Shown here: piece by piece, positions 55,100 to 64,000 of the stretch | Numbering within the stretch: position 1 is the stretch's first letter | Layout: each line of letters begins with the position of its first letter | DNA from: Microcebus murinus | Lineage: Eukaryota; Chordata; Mammalia; Primates; Cheirogaleidae | Direction of reading: 5' to 3' | Length of the DNA stretch: 64,000 bases | NCBI RefSeq assembly: GCF_040939455.1 | Contig: NC_134110.1 | Span: forward strand, 100,717,001 to 100,781,000 | Translations under genes and position numbers: made by a program | Notes under the pieces: generated by a model | The model's database searches: none | Told to the model about the DNA's origin: nothing | The model's input: only the letters and a program-made list of their open reading frames with translations

Positions 55100-55450
55100 T
55101 ATATATTTTTTTTAATTTCAAAATATTAAAGGGGTACAAATGTTTCTGTTACATGGATAGCTTTTATAATGCTCAAGTCAGGACTATTAGTGTGCCCATC
55201 ACCTGAATAGTGCTCACTGTACCTGTTACGTAGGTTTTTACCCCTTCCCTTCTCCCTTCTCACCAATTCTTGATTTCCAGGGACTTTTACTTGTCTCTGT
55301 GCCCACATGTGCCCATTGATCAGTTTCAAATTACTTGAGAGTACACGTGGTGTTTGTTTTCCATCCTTAAGATACTTCACTTAGGATAATGGTATCCAGT
55401 TTCATTCAAATTACTGCAAAAGATATCATTTCTTTTTATGCCTGAGTAGT
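55100..55450 (-). mobile_element. second younger L1 3' end nested in L1M
   Basis: T-run, 'aaaggggtacaaatgtttctg', 'tgcccatcacctgaatagtg' and 'acttcacttaggataatgg'. The minus-strand frame 55126-55380 is its shadow. Flanks 'ttcaagttatat' and 'atcaggttgtct' may be a diverged target duplication (8 of 12). Truncated before ORF2. Confidence 0.75.
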
Positions 55451-56266
55451 ACATCAGGTTGTCTCTTTCATTTTGACTGAATTTTGGTAGTTTGTGGTTT
55501 TTGAAGAGTTGCTCCATTTCTTCTAGTTGTCACGTTGAAAAGTGCAAAGTTACTCACAGCACTTCTTTATTATCTTCATAATAACTGCAGGATATGTTTT
55601 TATAGCTCTAGTTTTATTCTTGATATTAGTGATTTAAGTCTTCTCTTTTTGCTTTTGTCAATTTTGCAAGAGGTTTATCAATGTTATTTTGCTTTTGGAA
55701 GAACCAGCTTTTTCATTTATTCATTTTCATATTGTTTTCCCGTTTTCAATTTCATTCCTTTCTGCTCATTATTATTTCCTTTGCTTGCTTTGGGCATATT
55801 TTACTCTTCATTTTCTAGTTTTTAAAGTAAGAACTTTGACTATTGATTTGAGATCTTTCATCTCATGTAATGTAAATATTTAATGCCATAAATTCCCATC
55901 TCATCACTGTTTTACTTCATCCCACAAATTTTGATATGTTGTGATTTCATTTCCCTTCAGTTCTATGTATTTTTAATTTCCTTTGAGATTTTCTCTTTAG
56001 CCCATGGAGTGTTTAAAGAGTGTTATTTTCCAAGTGTTTGGATATTTTTCATTTGCCCTTCTCTTATTTATTTCTAGTTTGATTCTGTAATATGGCCAGA
56101 GAACTTACTCTGTATGGTTTCCATTTTTAAAAAAATTTGTTCAGTTTTGTTTCATGTCCCGGGATATTGTCTTTCTTGGTGGATGTTTCATAAGCTTTTG
56201 AAAAGAATGCATATTCCACAGTTGTTTAGTAGAATGTTCAATAATTGTCAATTAGATGCTCTTAGT
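55451..56266 (-). mobile_element. ancient L1M, ORF2 N-terminal half
   Basis: 'ttttggtagtttgtggttttt', 'agttgctccatttcttctagt', 'ttttgcttttggaagaacc', 'agaactttgactattgattt' and 'atcccacaaattttgatatg' follow the antisense ORF2 reverse transcriptase/endonuclease path. Confidence 0.85.
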
Positions 56267-56489
56267 CAGGGGTCCTCAAACTTTTTAAACAGGGGGCCAG
56301 TTCACTGTCCCTCAGACCCTTGGAGGGCCATTGGAGAGTGCAGCGCACATTCCACACATGCGCACTGTGGGCCCAGGATGAGTTGGCTGCTAAGCAGGAC
56401 AGGCAGCGGTGGCAAAAACACCGGGTGGGCTGGATAAATGTCCTTGGCTGGCCGCATGTGGCCCGTGGGCTGTAGTTTGAGGACCCCTG
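56267..56489. mobile_element. hAT MITE, 223 bp, with perfect 16-bp TIRs
   Basis: CAGGGGTCCTCAAACT at 56267-56282 is perfectly inverted at 56474-56489 (AGTTTGAGGACCCCTG). CAGGGGT ends are typical of hAT-group elements. The interior is GC/CpG-richer than its L1 surroundings, holds no transposase, and shows phrases such as 'gggggccagttcactgtccc' and 'ggccgcatgtggcccgtggg'. The expected 8-bp duplication is not clean (CTCTTAGT left, CAAGTCTT right). Very intact ends suggest a younger age than the host L1M. Confidence 0.9.
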
Positions 56490-57419
56490 CAAGTCTTACT
56501 TAATGGTGTTATTAAATCTTTCTGTATCCTTCCTGACTTTTTGTCTTGTATCTTGTAGTTCTGTTGGTTAGCTACAGTGTTGTAGTCCCCAAATTTTCTA
56601 ATTATGGATTTGTCTATTTCTGTTTTCAGCTATATCACTTTTGTTTCATATAATTTGAATGTCTGTTGTTTTGTGTATGCACATTTAGAATTGCTGTGCC
56701 TTCCTGGTAGACCGACCCTTTCATCATTATGTAATGTTCATCTTTGTCCTTAGTAAATGTCTTTGCTGTGAAGTCTATTTTCACTGATATTGATATAGCC
56801 ACTTCTGCTTTTTTTTTTTTTAAATTAATGTTTATATGTTTTTCCATCCTTTTACTTTTAACATACCCATGTTATGTTTGAAGTGAGTTTTTTTGGAGAC
56901 AGAATAATTAGGTCATATTTTAAAAGTCGCTCTGCCATGCTCTGTCTTTTAATTGGTGTAATTAGACCATAATTACTTTAATCGTTATGCAGGGTTGAGT
57001 CTGCATTTTTCTCCTGCATTTATGTGTTTTCTGTTTGTGTTCTTTGTTTCTTCTATTTCTTTTTTCTCGTCTTCCCGTGGGTTACTTGAACATTTTTTAG
57101 AGTTCAATTTTTATTTATTTATAATGTTTTACTACATTGCATTGTACAGTTATCTTAGTCATTGCTGTAGGTATTATCATAGACATGTGTAACTTATCAA
57201 GCCTACTGGTATTGAATTTAACTACTTCTAGAATAGTATAGAAATTGTATTTCCATTTATGTCCCTTGACCATGCAACTTTTCAAATATTGTCTTCAGAT
57301 TTCTTTTATTTACATTGAACAGCACATCATGTTCTATTATAATTTTTGCTTCAACCTAAAATGTGAGCAAGGAAACTCATGAACTGAAGGATAGTCTATT
57401 ACATTTACTTCTAGTTTTA
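56490..57419 (-). mobile_element. ancient L1M, ORF2 start and inter-ORF region
   Basis: Resumes 'aagtcttacttaatggtg', 'tagttctgttggttagctac' and passes 'ctttcatcattatgtaatgt', 'gatatagccacttctgc', 'atgttatgtttgaagtgag', which are antisense endonuclease-end phrases. Confidence 0.75.
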
Positions 57420-58780
57420 TCTATTGTGGTGGTGTTCTTTCTTTTTGGAAGGATTTTTTTCACTGCAGGTAGAATTTGATGTTTCTTCCTTTTCAGCACT
57501 TAAAAAATGTTATACCACTTCCTTTGGCTTCCTCCAAGGAAAAAATGTGTTAGCATCCTAATTGATATCCTTGTATAGGTGATGTGTCATTTCTCTGTAA
57601 CTGTTCTGAAGACTTTTTTTTTCTATCTTTAGTTTTCAGAAGTTTTTTTCTATCGTTAATTTTCAGAAGTTTAATAATGATGAGTGTTGAGGTGAGTTTC
57701 TTTGGGCATATTTTACTTTGGATTTGATCAGCTTCTTGAATCTGCAGGTTTGTATATTTCACCAACTTTGGGAAGTTTTCAGCTATTTCTTTCAATCCTT
57801 TTTTATTACCACATTTTTTTCTTCTTTTCTTCTGGAACTTTGATGATATAAAAGCTAGATATTTTGTGTTTGTTCCACAGATCCTTGAGTCTATAATCCA
57901 TCTCCTGTCGAGATGGAATAAATTCCATTGATTTGTCTTTTAGTTTGCTGTCATCCTCATTCTACCAGTAGGACTTTTTAAAATTTTGGCTATTGTATTT
58001 TTCAGTTCTATAATTTCTATTTGTTTTTTTTTCCAGAGCTTCCATTTCATTGTTAAAAATTTATATTTCTAAATTTCTTTTAGAAATTTATCTTACAAAT
58101 TTCTAAGGGAATTTATAATTAATTATCAAGAGTTTATGACAGCTGTTTTAGGACCCTTGTCGGATATCTCTAGTGTCTGACTCATGCTGGGACGGGCTTG
58201 CCTTGGTTGTCTTTTCCCATTCAAACTGTGGTTTTCCTGGTTCGCCATCTGGTGAGTGATTTTTAATTTTATCCTAAATGTTTTGGTTATGATGTTAGAA
58301 AAGTATTCTAGTTATAACTTCTTTTATTAGCAATTTCCCCTTTTGGGGATTTAGCAAGTAAGTCTGGCCTACGTTAGTATCCCAGTGGCAATTTGGTCTT
58401 CAGAGAGCTTGCAGTGCTGTTCCGTCTTCCCTGTGCTGTGGGTGCTGCCGGGGCTCCTCCTGGACCTCTGCTGCAGGAGAAGGCACTTGCCTGGGCTGCC
58501 TGCTGTCATCAGGTGACCTTCTGGGATTGGGGCTGAAGCTGCTGGGTCTGCATCTCCCTGTGCCACTGGGTGGAGAGCAGGGAGCCACAGAGTTCCTTTG
58601 GCTGCCACTGTGGGTGGATGGGGCCACCTATCTTGTCCCATCTGCTGGTAGATGGGGGCTGGGATGGTCCTGGGTTTTACTGTTGCATTGCTGGTGGACC
58701 AGGCAGTGCACAGGGGCTCCTGTTGTGAGGTGGAGGTTGGGGTTTTGCATGAGCTCTTCCTAGTTGGGCTTCTCCTTTCC
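57420..58780 (-). mobile_element. ancient L1M, ORF1 and 5' region
   Basis: 'ttcactgcaggtagaatttga', 'gaagtttaataatgatgagtg', 'gagtttctttgggcatatttt', 'ttgatcagcttcttgaatctg', 'ccaactttgggaagttttcag', 'atttttcagttctataattt' and 'gacagctgttttaggaccc' match the antisense of the 5' part of old L1M elements. The GC-rich stretch 58390-58750 would be its 5' UTR or flank. With the pieces above this makes the L1 nearly full length. Confidence 0.65.
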
Positions 58781-58804
58781 TAGCCATTTGGCCAGAGAAA
58801 GCAG

Positions 58805-58885
58805 CTCTTTGTTTTCTTTTTCCTTTTCCTTTTTCTTTCCTTTTCCTTTCTCCCTCCCTCTTTCCCTCCCTCCCTCCCTTCCTTC
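58805..58885. repeat. CT-rich low-complexity tract
   Basis: Mixed (TTTTCC)n and (CCCT)n/(CCTT)n pyrimidine tract on the plus strand, imperfect. Confidence 0.9.
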
Positions 58886-59325
58886 CTTCATTTTTCTATG
58901 ACTGTTGGTGGTCCTGAGTTACAGGACTGTCTCCAACCTTTGGAGGTTTGGAGGGTAGACGGTGTAGCAAAAGAAAACCCAGGTAACTCACCAAGTTATT
59001 GACCTTCCTAGTCAGGCTTCCTTTTGTCTTTGTAACTTTCAGAGTCACTTTATTGTTGTATGTGGAATAATCTCAAGGTATTTATTGTACCTAGAGAGAG
59101 GGAGCAGTGCAAAGTGAGTTGCACTTGTTGTAGCTCCGTCTTTTCATGTGCTAGAGGACCAGGTGTTGGTCAGATCAATCAATGGAGAATTATTGTTTAT
59201 ACACATCGTATGAGGCATTGAGTTTGTTAGAATTCAGACTCCATAGTGCCAGGACAGTATTGGGAACCACATAGTTAAAGCAGAGGGAGAAACCAGATAA
59301 TTTAAAAATAATAATGATATTATAG
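58886..59325. other. unassigned sequence
   Basis: It may still be L1M 5' sequence ('tcagagtcactttattgttg') but I cannot show it. Confidence 0.35.
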
Positions 59326-59329
59326 TAAT

Positions 59330-59590
59330 AACAGCAAATATTTATTGAGTGCTTAGTCTGTTAAGCATTTTGCTAAGCACTTTTGTAGGGTCATCTTATT
59401 TAATCCCTTAAAGTAGACATTAAGGAGGATACTATCTCCATTTTACAGCGAAGGGAACTTTTCTTTAAGGAGATTCATAACTTGCCTAAAGGCATATTTC
59501 TGCAATCTATAGATTGAGGATTCAAACACAGAGCTGAGCCCAGCCTCAGTCTTACCCATTTCCCACAGCATCAGGTGTCAATGGGAGAAT
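59330..59590 (-). repeat. MIR SINE, nearly complete
   Basis: 'aatatttattgagtgcttag', 'gcattttgctaagcactttt', 'tccattttacagcgaaggga', 'tcataacttgcctaaaggca' and 'aggattcaaacacagagctg' give a clear antisense MIR. Confidence 0.9.
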
Positions 59591-59611
59591 GTTCCAGTCC
59601 TATAAGGCAGG

Positions 59612-59715
59612 GCATGGAAAAGATGCATATCCTTGGGCAATTTACAACCTTTCTGAACCTGTTTTCTCACCTATAAATGTGATTAATATCAATTTCATAG
59701 TATTGTTATTAGGCT
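59612..59715 (+). repeat. MIR SINE fragment
   Basis: 'tccttgggcaatttacaacc', 'tttctgaacctgttttctca', 'cctataaatgtgattaatat' and 'agtattgttattaggctt' match sense MIR. Opposite in orientation to its neighbour, 22 bases away. Confidence 0.75.
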
Positions 59716-59719
59716 TTTA

Positions 59720-60920
59720 AAAGGCCTACTTTGTAAGCTGCCAGGAGAGGCAGGAAGGAATGTAGGTCCACAGAGGACTGCGCTGGAAGGTCTGGTTGTA
59801 AGGGGAGGTGTTTCTTCATCTGCTCCCAGGGGGCCTGGGCTGGGGTGGTGCCAGCTCAGTGTGTCCTGACAGGCAGGAAGCATACATATGGCCACAGGGG
59901 AAAGGCTGTGTAGGGAGATGGGAAATTTCAACTCCAATTATTTTGTTGAGCCGGTCCTTTTATTTTTTATTCTAAAAGGAAATCCACTTTTAATATGTAT
60001 GACTCCTAAATTACTCTAACCTTATTAGACAAAGCCCTTCAAGTACTTCCTCAATTATCCCTCTTTATCTCCATTACCTGGTAGCAATGTTCTCTGCCAC
60101 TCTGTTCCTTTTTGTTTTGTTTCTTTCTTTTTTTTTTTAACAACTAAACACAAAAGTATATGGACTCATATTACTAGAATCTGAGAAAACTTCCTTAGAC
60201 TTTAAAAAATAGGGTAATGGTTTACTCAAATATTTAACATCATTACATGTGCTCTTCTGTAATGTCTAAATATAAAAGTGAAACATCATCATTTATAAAA
60301 AGAAACCCAGATAGCCTGCCCAGTTATAGGCCTTAGCACCATTAGCTAATATTTATCGAATACTAAGTGCAAAAGGTTGCTGCTATTTTTTAGGCCAGCA
60401 AAGAGCAAATGCTGATTTTATGGAAAGAACGACAGCATTACCAAGCCAAGCTGCAGCCCAAACTGCACAGGGCTGGAAAAGTACAAGAGTATGTAATCAA
60501 AATATCAATTTACAACCTCCCCTAAAAACTGGGTGATACTCAGCAGGCCTGTGAAAGCAACAAATCCTATGAGGCTAATCAAATATTTCAGTGCATGGAC
60601 AAGGCACTCTCTCGGTGAAAAATGGAAGTCTTCCACATTTCTGTGAATGCTAATGGTCAACAGGAACATTTCAAAATCAATACACATAAAAGCATAGGTG
60701 AGGATTTCATGACAATAGCATGACCCTCCTGGAAGATGAAAATATAGCCTGGAATATCTTGTAACTGAACATTTTACCTTAATTGTGATTTTTTAAACAG
60801 CAAGAAAAATGTATGGATAACAATACAGCATTCTTCAACATGTAGCCCCTAAATCTTCAAATAACTCGAAGGAAGATGGAATTTAACGGGTTTTTATTGT
60901 TGTTGTTGTTAAAATGTCCT
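59720..60920. other. unassigned non-coding sequence
   Basis: No named repeat or gene. T-run of 10 at about 60130. TTGTTGTTGTTG at about 60898. Confidence 0.4.
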
Positions 60921-60924
60921 CCCA

Positions 60925-61180
60925 CGCTGAAAGCACGTGGTAATTTTGTAGTCTCACGGAGGGCGCCAAGTGCGCCGGCAGGTTGAGGACGCGGGGAGGG
61001 TGCGGCGCGGGTCTGTCGGCGGGCCAGTCTTCTCCCAAGTGCCAGGGGAGGAGGCGGGAAGGAAGCGTGGCCCAAATCCTTTTTCTGGTTATGGGAGGAC
61101 CCGCCCCACTTCCCCAGGGCCCTGGCACGCAATGGGCACGCGGTCCCAGGCCTGCCCCGACGCCGTTCCTCGGTTTTGGT
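60925..61180. promoter_or_regulatory. small CpG-rich patch
   Basis: About 250 bases with dense CpG (for example GGGCGCC, GTGCGCC, ACGCGG, TGCGGCGCGG, GTCGGCGGGCC, GACGCCG) and an Sp1-type CCCGCCCC near 61100, in otherwise CpG-poor DNA. It could be a weak CpG-island promoter or a young CpG-rich repeat. No linked exon was found; frames on both strands have no domain. Confidence 0.4.
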
Positions 61181-61184
61181 TAGG

Positions 61185-63555
61185 GGAGCACTTCAGCAGC
61201 CACAGGGGTGGAGATTCTGGGTCGGTACAAGTGCCTGCGGGCTTGCAGTAATAGATCTTGTGCGATTTTATCACGCTCAGTTCCCATGGCCCTTTGGGAG
61301 TTAGGATATAAGGATTTCCCTCCACCTCCCACTCAGCCCCTCAGTGAACTCTCTCAGCAAAGACCTTCTTACCCCTGCCAGCGTACTTTTCTCCCAGAGA
61401 TACCTGGTAGGTGTTCTGCTTTCCTTCTTTTCCTCCGTGAGGTCCTAGCTTCTAATGACTTTTCAGTTCAACATAGTTTCTGCTACTGCCCAACCGGATG
61501 CCTTGCCCTGGGCCCAGACAGGGGCAATGCAGAGTCAGCAGGAGTTGCGGCACAGAAAGAGTTACTATCACACGGCTCCAAGGGAGGAGATGGGAGAATT
61601 TGGGGCGTAAGAGTTTTAAAGTTGGGTTGGCGAACAAAGGGCTAGGGAATTAGGTCCGCCGATTGGCTCGGAATGAACTCACAGGGGTGGGAAGCAGAAA
61701 TTGTCTTCTTGGTAGAGTGGGTTCTTGCGAAGGGGTTGGTGGGACTTGTGGGATCTCTTCCCATGTGTAGTCCCTGGCCTGGCTGACATTGGTTGATCTC
61801 CCCAGTGCCGGGTCTGGAAGACATCTCAAAGGCCAGTCCTAGGTTTTGCAATAGTGATGATATCTATAGAAGCTATTGGGGGAGTCATAAATCTTGCCCC
61901 TAGCAAGGCTCTGTGATATTTAAGCAATTACAGCAGTAGGCAAGATAGGGAACAATGGCTGCTTCACTTTTAGCTATCTCTACACTTTTGTAGAAATCAG
62001 ACTTTTATCACAGCTCCTGTCTTATGGCCTTACATATTTAAACATAGGCAGTTTCATTTCCATGTTTGGCATTATAAGCTCTGAAAGCACAAACTGGCGA
62101 AACATGCATATTCTACTTTACCTTAACCATTTTATTCCTCAAAGAGGGCTCTAGTGGTCCCCAAGCCCAGGTACTAAATAGAAATCTGTCATGTAAACAG
62201 TATATTTAGCACCAGGAAGAAAATGTTGGTCTTGGATTAAACTTGGGCAGGGGAGACAGGAACAGAACTGCACTTTGCACATTGCAAGTTGCACATATCA
62301 CTGGGTCCCCCAATGGAAGGGACATCTTGTGAAGGATGAGTGGAGGGAATCTGTGTGGAGGCAGATGGGGAGAAGAGTGGAGCACGAGGAAGCTCTGTCT
62401 CATCAGCACCCCATACGGCAGTTTCTTGCCCAAAGTACAGCTGGAATGGAGGGGAGGCAGTGCAGGGGAGGCAGCAAAGAGTCAGAGGCCAGGAGGCACC
62501 TGCCCAGGGTTAGAGTCCTGGGACATCAGGTGTGGGTGCTTACCTGTGGAGAGACGGGCTTTCTTATCTTGCATTTTGGCTATTTGCATGCTAGACTGGT
62601 ATTCCAGGGGACAGCAAACAGTTTAGCTTGACTAGAGATAGCATGCTTATTTTCATTAATGTGTGATTTTATTTTTCTTTTCTTTCTCAGGAGAGCTATG
62701 TATTAAAAAAATGTCTAGTAACTTCTTTACAGAAATATAGAGTTGAAATAAAAAATCAGAACAAGTAAGTACTAGTGAAAAGGGTACCAAATTATAACTG
62801 GGTGTTACATTTTTAAGATCATGTTCAACAGTATAGTTTTTGTATATTACACTTAATGTATTAATAAATGCAAAATTTCTCTGATTTTTTGTTTGAGTCT
62901 TAGATAACTGTTCCACAGAAATCCTAACCAAAATGCTACTCTCTCTATGCTAGCAGGCTACCTGAGTTTTTGGCAAAGTAAAGTATCCAAGAGGGAATAA
63001 CCCACTGAGTGTTACAAAGTGTAAAGTTAATCCCATAAAGTGAGAGTAAAACTACAGGGAGAAAGGCAGTGAATGCAGCAGTCTAAGGTAAAAGGTATCA
63101 TCAAAACAAATGAAATTTGATTGGTTTTGCTTGTAGTTCCTAGAAGTTGCATGGAGCTAAGAGAAGTCCTGTTAAATGCATTCGGAGATTTAACATTTTA
63201 ATTAAAGATTACTTTTTTGGGTGATTTTTACATTACTTAAATTTACTTTTGAACTTCATTGCTTTTATCAAGGACACTTTTTACCAGCCAGGTGGCTGGG
63301 GTAGGAGTTTGGTTCCTCGGGGTTATGGCAAAGAATATTGACCAAACAAATATGAACAGACAAACCATGGTGACCTAGGTTCATTGGGAAAAGCTAAAAT
63401 TTTAGGTACAGAGGGACTGTATTTAATCAAAATTCACCCAAGGCAGCCAAATTTTAAATATAGGAAAGATATATCCAAACAACCAGATCCTGGGGCCAGT
63501 GACAGATAATTAAGGTAGGCATCACAGATCTGAGAGGTAGAAGTCAAGCACTGTG
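61185..63555. other. unassigned mostly unique sequence
   Basis: Contains the 145-residue frame 61208-61645 and frames at 62275-62631, none with a recognised domain. The stretch 61570-61960 has a flavour of an old LTR but lacks a clear TATA/AATAAA pair, so it is left uncalled. Confidence 0.35.
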
Positions 63556-63559
63556 GTAC

Positions 63560-63755
63560 TAGTGTCTAAATACTGAGTGCAATGCTAGGCCCTTTGTGTG
63601 GTAGCTAACATGGTTCTAGATTATCCCCAATGTTACGGACGAGAGACGTGAACTCTGACAGTGACTCATCTTAGGTTGCATGGCTAAGAAATACTGTTGT
63701 GGATTGGAACCAAGGTCTACTTGGCACCAACGCCCATGCTATTTCCAGTATACTA
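63560..63755 (-). repeat. MIR SINE
   Basis: 'aaatactgagtgcaatgctagg', 'ccccaatgttacggacgaga', 'gactcatcttaggttgcatgg', 'ggattggaaccaaggtctac', 'caacgcccatgctatttcc' follow antisense MIR. Confidence 0.75.
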
Positions 63756-63820
63756 GACGAAAATAAGAAGTCAGGGGCCAATGAGGAAAGTTGCAGGGAA
63801 GCTGCCATGATCATCGGTGC

Positions 63821-63823
<3 letters not shown>

Positions 63824-63863
<40 letters not shown>
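63824..63863. repeat. (TG)20 microsatellite
   Basis: Forty bases of perfect TG. Expected to vary in length and able to form Z-DNA. Confidence 0.97.
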
Positions 63864-63864
<1 letters not shown>

Positions 63865-64000
63865 TTTGACTTCCTAAACTGATGGAGAATGGAGAATGGG
63901 CAGGTTGGACTGGCCTGATGGGTGAGGGGTAGGGTCCATAAAAAGTTGTGGAACTCTCCAGGGTTGAGGACCTGCTATTCAGCAGAAATCAGAGTAAAGG

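Noticed and set aside
54267..57192. Series of hydrophobic plus-strand frames
   Set aside because: Same cause: antisense translation of L1M.
61570..61960. Possible ERV LTR
   Set aside because: Some phrases feel LTR-like, but no TG...CA ends, TATA box or AATAAA could be placed, so no call was made.

Overview
This window is non-coding genomic DNA from a mammal, most probably a strepsirrhine primate (lemur, loris or galago group). The main evidence is the Alu elements. The full-length copies at 34091-34423, 36667-37001 and 46518-46864 carry an extended A-rich linker between the two monomers (a GGCCAATTAATTTCTTTCT-like segment on the + strand at the first and third, and its complement at the second). 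From memory this form is typical of lemur and galago Alus and not of the human AluJ/S/Y lineages. Ancient eutherian repeats (MIR, L2, L1M, MLT1/MST LTRs) make up most of the rest. No database search was possible, so family names rest on recognising diagnostic words.

No multi-exon gene could be supported. Nearly all open frames are chance frames, antisense L1 ORF2 remnants, or frames through microsatellites. The best gene-like signal is a possible first coding exon at 22751-22795: an ATG in a strong context, a short hydrophobic leader, and an exact GTGAGT donor. A small CpG-rich patch at 60925-61180 is the only other promoter-like segment outside LTRs.

Layout. 1-16 kb: MIR and L2 fragments, three antisense L1M blocks (one split by an MLT1 LTR) and a 3' L1 copy on the + strand at 13.2-14.2 kb. 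16.7-18.7 kb: two LTRs, one nested in an L1M. 19-24.6 kb: mostly unique sequence, including the possible exon. 24.6-26.6 kb: a decayed mariner beside an L1M 3' end. 27.6-28.3 kb: an L2 with a very short tailless Alu flanked by a perfect 14-bp duplication. 31-34.4 kb: L2 pieces, a 72-bp CT repeat and a 334-bp GGAA/GGGA tract with higher-order periodicity joined to an Alu tail. 41.8-44.3 kb: an L1M split by a solo LTR with a 5-bp duplication, a piggyBac-like MITE and a second LTR related to the one at 17 kb. 47.5-50.6 kb: an older LTR and a compact class II (IAP-like) LTR with a perfect 6-bp duplication. 51.7-58.8 kb: a long, nearly complete ancient antisense L1 pierced by younger L1 ends, a TTTC repeat and a hAT MITE. 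58.8-64 kb: MIRs, the CpG patch and unique sequence.

Nothing here works together as a pathway. The window reads as an intergenic or intronic repeat landscape. Its value lies in the order of insertions and in several well-bounded or unusual elements: the tailless Alu, IAP-like LTR, piggyBac and hAT MITEs, related ERV1-type LTR pair, and structured microsatellite.
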